This document shows, one piece after another, positions 36,530 through 44,780 of a stretch of DNA of 64,000 bases. A program made the translations under genes and the position numbers. How positions within the stretch are numbered: position 1 is the stretch's first letter; each line of letters begins with the position of its first letter. Where the stretch lies: the NCBI RefSeq assembly GCF_000819565.1, contig NZ_CP004393.1, positions 2,542,001 through 2,606,000 of the forward strand, written 5' to 3'. Source of the stretch: Celeribacter indicus. GTDB taxonomy: Bacteria > Pseudomonadota > Alphaproteobacteria > Rhodobacterales > Rhodobacteraceae. The notes below the pieces were generated by a model, which was not told where the DNA came from, did not search any database, and saw only the letters and a list, made by a program, of their open reading frames with translations.

Positions 36530-39337
36530 TCAGGACACCAGCAACTCCGCCTCGTGCTTGCGCAGCACGCGGCGGGCCGCGGTGAAGCTGCCGCGCGCAT
36601 CGACATCGCGCAGTTCGGGGAAGAGCGCGAAGATTTCCTCCCGTGCGCCCGCGTCGATGCCGTCGAGCGTGTAGTCGCCGGGCTGGAAGCTCTCCGACCA
36701 GCAACCGTCGGACAGCACCACCTCGTGACGGTCGAACATGACATGCACATAGGTGACGGAGGCGACATCCACCGTGTCGATCCCCTCGATCCGCGTCAGG
36801 TGCTTGGCCGCGACGAGAACCTCATGCTCCTCGAACAGAAGCGCGGCCTTCTCGTTGGAGACCAGCATGCGGTGGTTCGGGGAGACGAGCATGTCGCGTT
36901 CCGGCAGTCCGGCGCCGAGCGCGCCCTGGCGGATCAGCACCGGCCGCAGGCCGGGCTGCGCCGCGAGCGCCTCCGCCGAAAGCGTCCTGCGGCCGATCCA
37001 GCGGATCCGTTGCAGGCCGTTGTCACGGGTGATCGCCTTGTCGCCCACGCGCAGATCCTCGACCGCCACCTCGCCGCGCGGCGTCGCGATGAGCGTGCCG
37101 GGGGTGAAGCAGGGGATCACGTTCTCGATATTCGTGTAGTTCAGGTTGGCATGGGCGTTCAGATCCTGGTTGTAGAACATGATCTGGCCGTCATGGCCGT
37201 TGCCGTCGCTGTCCGGGTTCTGCACCGAATGGGTGATGACCCAGCCGTTCGACAGCAGTCCGCTCAGGTCGAGCGTGTCGTAATCGACCCCGCCCGCCCC
37301 GCCGTGCACGGTCGTGTTGTAGACGCCGCTCGTGACGCCGGAGAAATCAATGATGAACCTGTCCTGATCGTCCCCGCCGGAGAGCACGTCGTTGTCGCCG
37401 CCCCCGATGAGGATGTCATCGCCCGTGCCGCCGTCGAGCTGGTCATGCCCGGCGCCGGCGACGAGCTTGTCGTTCCCCTGCCCGCCGAACAACCGGTCGT
37501 CGCCCTCGCCGCCGTAAAGCTCGTCGTCGTCGAGCCCACCGTCGAGATAGTCGTTGCCGGACCCGCCGAGGATCACGTCCCTGTCGTCCTGGCCGTAGAT
37601 CGTGTCGTTGCCGGCCCCGCCGTCGATATAGTCGATGCCGTTGTCCGGGACGAGATCGCCCGCGTCATCGGCGATATTCACCTCGTCGAAGACCGGGCCG
37701 ATGCCGCCATAGATCGTGTCGTTGCCGTCGCCGCCCTCGATATGGTCGGAGCCTTCGCCGCCCACGATGAAATCGTCGCCCTTGCCGCCATAGATCTCGT
37801 CGTCGTCATTGCCGCCGTAGATCGTGTCGTTGCCGTCGCCGCCGTCGATGAAATCGTCGTCGTCGCCGCCATAGATCAGGTCGTTCCCCGCCCCGCCGTA
37901 GAGCGTGTCCTTGTCGTCTTCGGGATCGGCATCGGCGTCGAACAGGCCCGGATAGCCGCGATCCGGCAGGCCGAAACCGCCGCCGATGATCGTGTCGTTG
38001 CCGGCCCCGCCGTGGATCGTGTCATTGCCCGCGCCACCGTCGAGATAGTCGTCCCCGCCCGCGCCGGAGATGAAATCGTTGCCGCCCATGCCCCAGAACT
38101 GGTTCGTATAGGTGTCCTCGGGTGCCTTGCCCTGCTGGTTGAAGCCGATCAGCGTATCGTCGTATTCGGAGCCGATCGCGCCGTCGATGCCGGAGATGAT
38201 CGTGTCGTTCTCCGCATCCCCGCCGGAAAGCGTCTCCTTGTCGAGATCCACCGTGACCCCGGCGCCGGAGGCGGAATAGTCGAGATTGTCCTGCCCCGGC
38301 CCACCGATGAAGCTGTCCGCGCCCGCGCCGCCGATAAAGGTGTCGTCCCCGGTGCCGCCGTCGAGCAGGTTGGTGCCGCCATCGCCCTGAAGCGTGTCGT
38401 TGCCGCCCTCGCCATAGAGGATGTCGTCGCCCGCGCCTCCGATCAGCGTGTCGTCGCCCGCCTCGCCGGGCACCACGGTGTCTCCGGTCGTCACGTCATA
38501 GGCGATGTCGGAGATATGCACGCCGGACTGGCCGTGGCCGGGGTTGGAATGGATGATCTTGAAGGAGGAGACCGGACCCGCGATGGACACGGTCACGGTA
38601 TTGGAGTCCGCGGCGGGGCTGGCGTCGTCATAGGTCCGCGCCGTCACCGTGCCCCCGGTGACCTTCAGGTCGTGGCCTGCGTCGAAGGAGACGGGGATCT
38701 CCCTGCCCTCGCTGTCATAGGCCACGATCGTGACGCGGCCAATATTGGCGTCGATGTCGCTGATGTTGAAGGCGACATTCTCCACCGCCGTGGAGAAGGA
38801 GACGTTGTAGGTGCCGCTCTCGCCCGCCTTGGCGTAGGACTTGAGCGAGGAATACTTGTCCGCTCCCTCGACGCCGTCGGTGTTCACCCGCGTGGTGGAG
38901 AAATTCGAATCCACGCCGATGTCCTTCTGGAAGAAGCTGTCATAGGTGTCCGGCGTCGTGACCGAGACCGTCACCGCCCCCGTGTCGAGCCGGAGCGTGA
39001 GCCCCTCGAGATCCTCGCCATTGTCGACCGCGCCGGAGCCGCGGTGGTCCTGGTCGGGCAGATGGGCCCAGGAGAAGACCTCGCTCGCGCGGGTGGTTTC
39101 CACCGCGCTGTCGCCATAGACGACGTCATTGCCCGCGCCCGCCTCGACCCTGTCGTCGCCGCCCCCGGCATAGACCACGTCGTCGAGCCCGTCCGTCCCG
39201 TCGATCATGTCGCCGTCCGGATCGCCGGTATAGGCCGTGTCGATCACGTCGTTGCCGGCGGTGCCTTCGACAATCCCGTTGGTTCCGCTCGGCTCCTCCG
39301 GCTTGGCCGGGTCGCAATCGTGGTGCTTGCGCGTCAT
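36530..39337 (-). CDS. RTX calcium-binding protein with C-terminal Hint domain
   Basis: A 935-residue secreted-type protein. Residues about 20-80 hold a first group of RTX nonapeptides (AGNDVVYGD-like), 90-285 a beta-rich domain without repeats, and about 288-670 a long array of GGxGxDxLx repeats (for example GGAGNDTIHGG) that would fold as a calcium-bound beta-roll. Residues 743-890 are a Hint_2 domain starting CFTPGTLIATPRG with SPNHRMLV as the His block. There is no Sec signal peptide, as usual for type I secretion; secretion genes are not in the window. Hint domains can self-cleave at the Cys. It is probably extracellular or cell-surface; the ligand is unknown. Confidence 0.9.
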   Translation of the reverse strand: MTRKHHDCDPAKPEEPSGTNGIVEGTAGNDVIDTAYTGDPDGDMIDGTDGLDDVVYAGGGDDRVEAGAGNDVVYGDSAVETTRASEVFSWAHLPDQDHRGSGAVDNGEDLEGLTLRLDTGAVTVSVTTPDTYDSFFQKDIGVDSNFSTTRVNTDGVEGADKYSSLKSYAKAGESGTYNVSFSTAVENVAFNISDIDANIGRVTIVAYDSEGREIPVSFDAGHDLKVTGGTVTARTYDDASPAADSNTVTVSIAGPVSSFKIIHSNPGHGQSGVHISDIAYDVTTGDTVVPGEAGDDTLIGGAGDDILYGEGGNDTLQGDGGTNLLDGGTGDDTFIGGAGADSFIGGPGQDNLDYSASGAGVTVDLDKETLSGGDAENDTIISGIDGAIGSEYDDTLIGFNQQGKAPEDTYTNQFWGMGGNDFISGAGGDDYLDGGAGNDTIHGGAGNDTIIGGGFGLPDRGYPGLFDADADPEDDKDTLYGGAGNDLIYGGDDDDFIDGGDGNDTIYGGNDDDEIYGGKGDDFIVGGEGSDHIEGGDGNDTIYGGIGPVFDEVNIADDAGDLVPDNGIDYIDGGAGNDTIYGQDDRDVILGGSGNDYLDGGLDDDELYGGEGDDRLFGGQGNDKLVAGAGHDQLDGGTGDDILIGGGDNDVLSGGDDQDRFIIDFSGVTSGVYNTTVHGGAGGVDYDTLDLSGLLSNGWVITHSVQNPDSDGNGHDGQIMFYNQDLNAHANLNYTNIENVIPCFTPGTLIATPRGEVAVEDLRVGDKAITRDNGLQRIRWIGRRTLSAEALAAQPGLRPVLIRQGALGAGLPERDMLVSPNHRMLVSNEKAALLFEEHEVLVAAKHLTRIEGIDTVDVASVTYVHVMFDRHEVVLSDGCWSESFQPGDYTLDGIDAGAREEIFALFPELRDVDARGSFTAARRVLRKHEAELLVS

Positions 39338-40181
39338 CGTCTACCTCCTTACCCGCCGTTCCCCCGGAACGGAAAAATCAACCGTCCGGCGCACCGGACA
39401 AGAGCCACAACATGCGTCCGGCCACGACATGTGAGCACATGCGCGTCTTCGGACACGGGACAGACACGACGCCATTGCGCCGACTGGCATTTGCAATCGT
39501 CTCACTCAGCAGCAGGCCGGTTTCCCGGCCCAGGCCATACGGTCACGCGGGATCCGACATCCGCTCCGGACATCAGGTTTCACGCGGCCGCCCCCTTGGC
39601 CTTTGTGCCCCCAGGTTGGGCCCTTCTAGGGATATGGCAAAAATGCGGCCGCGCAACGGGGAAAATGACCGAAGCTTGTCGAGTTTCTGACGCGAAACGG
39701 GCCTGGCTGCGGCAGAATGCGGGGGGAAAACCCGTTCCGGCGCTGCGGTCCTGCCTCGGAATATTCCCAATTCGAAAATATTATCAGCATGTTGCGACGT
39801 TGTTTTTGGCCCATCCGCCGGATCGGAGGCATCCACGCCCCAAACATCGCGACCCGGCCTGTTCCCGCCCCTCTGGCGCCGCCCGCTTTCGCGTCATGCG
39901 CGAACCAATCGCCCTGTTCTTCTACAATTTGTTGATAAGCGTGAACAATTCGCCCAGCGGTCTGCCGACCGGCACCGAATCACACCGCGGCACGAAGGCG
40001 ATGCCGTACAGCAGGCGCCCGAGAGGCTTCTCACCACCGGGACGGGTCGCTCGGAAACCTGCCGCCGAAGACCTGGCTGCGGTGCGAGGACCGCCGGCGT
40101 TTGCCGGGAACAATCCGCTCCCGCTCCTGTTTGCGGGACCAGATACGCGGCAGACAACGGCAGACAGGAGACCGATCCCCG
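39338..40181. other. Large intergenic region, no supported gene
   Basis: About 840 nt. Short reading frames exist on both strands but show irregular composition and no recognisable family. AT-rich islands lie at 39640-39670, 39750-39810 (with AATATT repeats around AATTCG) and 39920-39950. The left end must hold the RTX gene promoter (reverse strand) and the right end an ECF-type promoter at 40107-40131. Confidence 0.4.
40107..40131 (+). promoter_or_regulatory. EcfG-like promoter of the stress module
   Basis: GGAAC (40107-40111), a 16-nt spacer and TGTT (40128-40131). The alphaproteobacterial general stress sigma factor recognises GGAAC-N16/17-CGTT, so there is one mismatch. It lies 51 nt before the SRPBCC start. 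Confidence 0.5.
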
Positions 40182-40838
40182 ATGACACGGCAACGCAGGA
40201 CTGAACGCAGGACAGACAGCGGCCTCGGACCGCGCGCGGAAACGGCGCTCGCCCTCGCCCTCGGTGTGGCGGTGGGCGGAGTGCTCTTCGGCGTCACGCG
40301 GCGGATGGCGACGACCGCCCCCGGCATGCGCGACAGCGCGCCGGGCCGCACGAGCCGGCGCAGCCGCTACGGCGATTACGCCGTGATCGGACGCACGGTG
40401 ACGATCAACCGCCCGCGGTCCGAACTCTATGCCTTCTGGCGCGATTTCGGCAACCTGCCGCGCTTCATGGAGAATATCGAGGCGGTCGAGGTGGAGGGCG
40501 AGCTTTCGACCTGGACGATCCGCGCGCCGGCCGGCGAGATCCGGGTGAAGACGCGGATCGTTTCCGACCGGAAGGACGAGGAGATCGCCTGGCGCTCGGT
40601 CGAGGGGTCCGAGATCGACACGGAGGGCAAGGTGATGTTCCGCGACGCGCCCGGTGGTCGCGGCACCGAGGTCGAGGCGGTCGTGGCCTATGTCCCGCCC
40701 GCCGGAGAACTCGGCCGGCTGGTCGCGAAGCTCTTCCGGCGCGAGCCCGAGCTTCAGGGGCGCCGTGAACTGAAACGTTTCAAGATGCTGATGGAAACCG
40801 GCGAGGTCGCCACCGCCGCGAACCGTCGGGCAGCCTGA
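40182..40838 (+). CDS. SRPBCC-fold membrane-anchored protein
   Basis: A 218-residue protein with one predicted N-terminal membrane segment (about residues 20-38, ALALALGVAVGGVLFGV) and a C-terminal START/polyketide-cyclase-like domain (residues 65-205; VIGRTVTINRPRSELYAFWRDFGNLPRFMENIE). The family binds hydrophobic ligands; the role is unknown. AGGAG lies about 12 nt before the ATG at 40182. It heads a module with alcohol dehydrogenase and SDR genes that is common in stress-inducible loci of alphaproteobacteria. Confidence 0.82.
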   Translation: MTRQRRTERRTDSGLGPRAETALALALGVAVGGVLFGVTRRMATTAPGMRDSAPGRTSRRSRYGDYAVIGRTVTINRPRSELYAFWRDFGNLPRFMENIEAVEVEGELSTWTIRAPAGEIRVKTRIVSDRKDEEIAWRSVEGSEIDTEGKVMFRDAPGGRGTEVEAVVAYVPPAGELGRLVAKLFRREPELQGRRELKRFKMLMETGEVATAANRRAA

Positions 40839-40848
40839 GGAGAACCGT

Positions 40849-42018
40849 ATGCGCGCGCTGACCTTCCACGGCAAACACGACGTCCGTGTCGAGACCGTTC
40901 CCGATCCCGAGATCGTCAACCCGCGGGACGCGATCATCGAGGTGACCGCCACCGCGATCTGCGGCTCGGACCTGCATCTCTACGACGGGGTGATCCCCGG
41001 CGTGCACCGGGGCGACATTCTCGGCCATGAATTCATGGGCCGGGTCGTGGAGACCGGCCGCGACAGCCCGCTCAAGAAGGGCCAGCGCGTCGTGGTGCCC
41101 TTCACCATCGCCTGCGGCAAATGCTTTCACTGCGCGCGGCAGCAATATTCCGCCTGCGACAATTCCAACCCGGCAGAGACGCAGGACAGTTCCGAACTGC
41201 TTTACGGCCATGCGCTCTCCGGCCTGTTCGGCTATTCGCACCTGACCGGCGGCTATCCCGGCGGACAGGCGCAGTATGTGCGCGTCCCCTTTTCCGATGT
41301 CGGACCCATCGTGATCCCCGACGGGCTCTCCGACGAGGAGGTGCTGTTTCTCTCCGACATCCTGCCGACCGGCTGGATGGCCGCCGACAATTGCGACATC
41401 GAGGAGGGCGACACCGTGGCCGTCTGGGGCTGCGGGCCGGTGGGCCTCTTCGCGGTCCAGAGCGCGCTGCTGATGGGCGCGCATCAGGTGATCGCCATCG
41501 ACCATTACCCGCACCGGCTGGAGCTCGCCCGCGCGCTCGGCGCGAAGGTGATCGACTATCGCCACAGCCATGTCCTCGAGGCGCTCAGGGAGATGACCGG
41601 CGGTCTCGGCCCGGATGCGGTGATCGACGCGGTCGGGATGGAGAGCCACGGGCTCGCGCCCGATGCCGTGCTCGACGCGGCCAAGCAGACCTTCGGCTTC
41701 GGGGCGGATCGCGGCCATGCGCTGCGCGAGGCGATCCTCGCCTGCCGCAAGGGCGGCCGGGTCTCCGTGCCGGGGGTCTATGGCGGATTTCTCGACAAGT
41801 TCCCGCTCGGCGCCTTCATGGAGAAAGGCCTCCAGTGGCGCACCGGGCAGACCCATGTCCAGAAATATTCGCAGGACCTGCTGCGCCGGATCGGAGAGGG
41901 CGAGATCGACACGACCTTCCTCATCTCCCACCGCCTGCCGCTCGAGGAGGCGGCGACCGGCTATGCCAATTTCCACGAGAACAAGAACGAGTGGACCAAA
42001 GTCGTCCTGACCCCCTGA
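40849..42018 (+). CDS. Zinc-dependent alcohol dehydrogenase (formaldehyde dehydrogenase-like)
   Basis: A 389-residue MDR-family enzyme. Catalytic-zinc ligands are in ICGSDLHLYDG and GHEFMGRVVE; the structural zinc segment CGKCFHCARQQYSACDN has four cysteines. The cofactor site is VWGCGPVGLFAVQSALLMGA with IAIDHYPHRLE after it (Asp suggests NAD). The closest type is the FdhA-like group. It starts 10 nt after the SRPBCC gene. Substrate unproven. Confidence 0.88.
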   Translation: MRALTFHGKHDVRVETVPDPEIVNPRDAIIEVTATAICGSDLHLYDGVIPGVHRGDILGHEFMGRVVETGRDSPLKKGQRVVVPFTIACGKCFHCARQQYSACDNSNPAETQDSSELLYGHALSGLFGYSHLTGGYPGGQAQYVRVPFSDVGPIVIPDGLSDEEVLFLSDILPTGWMAADNCDIEEGDTVAVWGCGPVGLFAVQSALLMGAHQVIAIDHYPHRLELARALGAKVIDYRHSHVLEALREMTGGLGPDAVIDAVGMESHGLAPDAVLDAAKQTFGFGADRGHALREAILACRKGGRVSVPGVYGGFLDKFPLGAFMEKGLQWRTGQTHVQKYSQDLLRRIGEGEIDTTFLISHRLPLEEAATGYANFHENKNEWTKVVLTP

Positions 42019-42041
42019 TCCCGCCGGAAAGGAGTCCCCGA

Positions 42042-42821
42042 ATGCCCGGAACCAACCTGCTCGCCGTCGTCACCGGCGCCTCGACCGGGATCGGTCTCGA
42101 ACTTGCGAAGCTCTGTGCCCGTGACGGGCACGACCTGGTGATCTGCGCGGATGAGGCGGAGATCGAGGCGGTCGCGGAGCGGCTGCGCGGCGAAGGCGTG
42201 GAGGTTACCGCCGTCCTCGCGGACCTCGCCACGCCCGAAGGCGACGCGCGACTGTGGCAGGCAGTGGCCGGGCGGGAGGTCGATTTCCTCATGGCCAATG
42301 CCGGGATCGGTCTGGGAGAGGCCTTTCTCGACGAGGATCCCGGCGAAATCGGCAAGGTGATCGCCCTCAACGTCTGCGGCACCACGCGCCAGCTCCACGA
42401 GTGCGGACAGCGGATGCGCGCGCGCGGGCGGGGCCGCATCCTCGTGACGGGCTCGATCGCCGGGAAGATCCCCGGCAGCTTTCAGGCGGTCTATAACGGA
42501 ACCAAGGCCTATCTCGACAGCCTGAGCTATGCGCTGCGCAACGAGCTGAAGGACAGCGGCGTCACGGTCACCTGCCTGATGCCGGGCGCCACCGAGACCG
42601 AGTTCTTCGACCGCGCCCATATGGAGGAAACGCCGATCGGCCGGGACGAGGGCAAGGACGATCCCGCGATGGTGGCGCGGAAGGGCTACGACGCGATGAT
42701 GAAGGGCGAAAGCGGGGTTGTGACCGGCTTCATGACCAAGGTTCAGGCGACCTTTGCCGGCATCATTCCCGACACGGTCCTGGCGCAGATGCACCGGCGG
42801 ATGGCCGAACCCGAGACGTGA
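42042..42821 (+). CDS. Short-chain dehydrogenase/reductase
   Basis: A 259-residue classical SDR with TGASTGIG at the N-terminus, MANAGIG in place of the usual NNAG, catalytic Ser in VTGSIAGKIPG and YNGTKAYLD (Tyr-x3-Lys). GGAAAGGAG precedes the ATG at 42042, 23 nt after the dehydrogenase stop, so it belongs to the same operon. Substrate unknown. Confidence 0.9.
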   Translation: MPGTNLLAVVTGASTGIGLELAKLCARDGHDLVICADEAEIEAVAERLRGEGVEVTAVLADLATPEGDARLWQAVAGREVDFLMANAGIGLGEAFLDEDPGEIGKVIALNVCGTTRQLHECGQRMRARGRGRILVTGSIAGKIPGSFQAVYNGTKAYLDSLSYALRNELKDSGVTVTCLMPGATETEFFDRAHMEETPIGRDEGKDDPAMVARKGYDAMMKGESGVVTGFMTKVQATFAGIIPDTVLAQMHRRMAEPET

Positions 42822-42842
42822 TCTCCGGCGCCGGAGGAGGCG

Positions 42843-42867
42843 GGAACAAAGCCCTGCCGGGCCTGTT
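42843..42867 (+). promoter_or_regulatory. Second EcfG-like promoter in the stress module
   Basis: GGAAC (42843-42847), 16 nt and TGTT (42864-42867), the same layout as at 40107. Both sites share GGGAACAA at the -35 side and CCTGTT at the -10 side. It lies 54 nt before the DUF2934 gene. Confidence 0.5.
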
Positions 42868-42921
42868 GACTTCACCGCAGAACCCGCGGGAGGCGCGGGT
42901 TCGCGGATAGGGAGAACAGAG

Positions 42922-43524
42922 ATGGCACATGCGAACCGCAAGAAATTCGGCGCGGGTCAGCAGGATCAGGGCAAGGGCGACGGCACCGGCGGGATGTCGG
43001 CACCCGATATCGAGAACCTGCCCGACAACGAGATCCTCTCGAACCGGGCGACGTCGCGCCATTCCGACCAGCGCGGCCTCGACAGCCGCCATGTCAGCAC
43101 CGAGCAATATCACGAGCATGTGGACAACCACGCGCCCGGCGCCGGAGAGCCCGGTGCCGCCGCGGCGGGCGGCAAGCTCGCCGACGAACGGCCCGACGGG
43201 CAGGAGATGGCGGAGGCCGGCGAGCAGGCGGCGCAACAGCAGGAGGAGACCATGAACAGCGAATTGCAGCAGCGCATCGAGACCCGCGCGCACCAGATCT
43301 GGGAAACCGAGGGTCGGCCGGACGGGCGCCACGTCGATCACTGGACGCAGGCGGAACGCGAGATCGGGGAGGAGATGCGGGCCGGCGACCGCACCCCCGC
43401 GGACTCCGGCAGCGCCGGCAGCGGCCTCGGCCCGAGCGGCATCGCGCCCACCGGATCGGCCGGTGACGAGGCGGGTCTGGTCGGAAGCGACACCGTCGGG
43501 GAAAGCGATCGGCCCCGGAGCTGA
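42922..43524 (+). CDS. DUF2934 hydrophilic protein
   Basis: A 200-residue, strongly hydrophilic Gly/Gln/Glu-rich protein. Residues about 113-147 match DUF2934 (ETRAHQIWETEGRPDGRHVD then HWTQAEREI); the rest looks disordered. DUF2934 proteins have no known biochemical role but frequently sit in stress-inducible loci. GGGAGA precedes the ATG at 42922, and an EcfG-like promoter lies upstream. Confidence 0.8.
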   Translation: MAHANRKKFGAGQQDQGKGDGTGGMSAPDIENLPDNEILSNRATSRHSDQRGLDSRHVSTEQYHEHVDNHAPGAGEPGAAAAGGKLADERPDGQEMAEAGEQAAQQQEETMNSELQQRIETRAHQIWETEGRPDGRHVDHWTQAEREIGEEMRAGDRTPADSGSAGSGLGPSGIAPTGSAGDEAGLVGSDTVGESDRPRS

Positions 43525-43602
43525 TGCGCCCCCTGCCCGTCCCGGCGGCTCCGCCCGCCGGGCGGCCGGGTTGCGCAACACGACGAAGGAAAGGCGAGGA
43601 AG

Positions 43603-43767
43603 ATGACCGCGAAAACCGGCGAGACAGCGCGCGAAACCGGCGACTTCCGCTGCGCGCGCTGCCACGAGCAGGTCCATGTGACCAAGGGGCACAGGATCCC
43701 CCGGTGCCCGAATTGCGGCAATGACAGTTTCGACGCCCGCTATCACGAGCCGGCAAACAAGAGCTGA
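43603..43767 (+). CDS. 54-residue zinc-ribbon protein
   Basis: A small reading frame with good GC-type codons: two Cys-x2-Cys knuckles (Cys17/Cys20 in RCARCHEQV and Cys35/Cys38 in RCPNCGNDSF) separated by 14 residues form a zinc ribbon. GAGGAAG lies directly before the ATG. It follows the DUF2934 gene by 78 nt on the same strand and ends before an 8-bp perfect hairpin at 43789-43808. Small zinc ribbons of this kind are often stress-associated; function unknown. Confidence 0.78.
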   Translation: MTAKTGETARETGDFRCARCHEQVHVTKGHRIPRCPNCGNDSFDARYHEPANKS

Positions 43768-43914
43768 CAGCCGCGGCCTTCCCGTCCCTTGCGCGGCGAC
43801 CCGCGCAACGGGAGCCCCGGCCTCACGGCGGGCGGGAAAGGGATTGAACGGGGTGACGGGTTCTGGCAGATCTGGCGCAGAGGCTGAAGGACCTTATCGA
43901 GGGCGCGAGTACCT

Positions 43915-44667
43915 ATGGACGAAATCGACCTCTGTCTGGTCGCCTGCCGCCGTCCTGACCTGTTGCGGGTGACGCTCGCGTCTTTCCGGGACAATCTGTT
44001 GCGGCAGGCGCCGCTCAGGCAGGCCTATGTCAATATCGACCCCTTCATGGGCGACGCATGTCAGGAGGCCGAGGCCGTCGAAATCGTGCGCGACCACTTC
44101 CCGGAAGCGGTGATCTTCACCCCCGAGCGGCCCGGATTCTGCGAGGCCGTCAAGCGCGTCTGGAGCCACACGACCGCGCCAGCGGTGCTGCATCTCGAGG
44201 ATGACTGGGTGCTCGAGGAGCCGGTCGATCCCTGCATGCTGCTTGCGCGCCTCGACGAGCGGACCAGGGCGGTCAGTTTCCTGTCGCAGGAGCACGGTTC
44301 CCGCGGCATGCGCGCGTTCAGCGAGGCGCGCACCCGGCGGCGGATTCTCGGCGTTCCCTACCGCAGGTGCCTCGAGACGCGGTTCAACACCAGTCCGGGC
44401 CTGTTCGACGGTGCCTTCCTGCGCCGCGCCGCCGAGATGCTCGACCCGGAGCTCGATCCCGAGAAGCAGATGCGCCGCTCCGGCGGCAACAGGGGCCTCT
44501 ACGACATGTGCCAGTCCTTCCGATGCGCGTTTCACAAGGCCGGGGACGGCTCTCCCATCGTGCGGGACATCGGCCGGGACTGGCGCGACAGGCGCGGCAT
44601 CAAGAAGGTGCTGAGCGGCGGCCGGTCCCAATGGACGACAGCGGAGGGCAGGTCCGTCGCGCCGTGA
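43915..44667 (+). CDS. Glycosyltransferase-like protein (GT-A fold)
   Basis: A 250-residue protein starting DLCLVACRRPDLLRVTLASF, the usual opening of GT2-type transferases, with an EDDW motif (HLEDDWVL, residues 93-100) in the position of the metal-binding DxD. The second half (ETRFNTSPGLFDGAFLRRAAE) fits the acceptor side. It precedes an O-antigen-polymerase-like gene, so a role in surface polysaccharide is plausible. Start at 43915 on ATG. Donor and acceptor unknown. Confidence 0.7.
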   Translation: MDEIDLCLVACRRPDLLRVTLASFRDNLLRQAPLRQAYVNIDPFMGDACQEAEAVEIVRDHFPEAVIFTPERPGFCEAVKRVWSHTTAPAVLHLEDDWVLEEPVDPCMLLARLDERTRAVSFLSQEHGSRGMRAFSEARTRRRILGVPYRRCLETRFNTSPGLFDGAFLRRAAEMLDPELDPEKQMRRSGGNRGLYDMCQSFRCAFHKAGDGSPIVRDIGRDWRDRRGIKKVLSGGRSQWTTAEGRSVAP

Positions 44668-44780
44668 GACGGCGGACCGGTCGGGCGGCAAAAGTGTTGC
44701 CTGCCTCCTGAAATTTTGGCAAGCACTTCGGGTAAGCTCGACGCTTCAAACTCAAACCGGCCTCTGCGCGGCGCTTCCGA

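Noticed and set aside
37000-39200. Short tandem DNA repeats suggesting a CRISPR-like array
   Set aside because: The period follows nonapeptide codons of the RTX array (27-nt units, imperfect and in frame), not repeats with unique spacers.
39412-40188. Several short frames on both strands in the large gap
   Set aside because: Composition is irregular, none has a convincing ribosome-binding site, and none resembles a known family.
36356-40204. Plus-strand open frame of nearly 1,300 codons across the RTX gene
   Set aside because: It is antisense to clear RTX repeats and the Hint domain. Its Asp/Val/Ala-rich periodic translation is the mirror of the Gly/Asp repeat DNA, and it has no family features.
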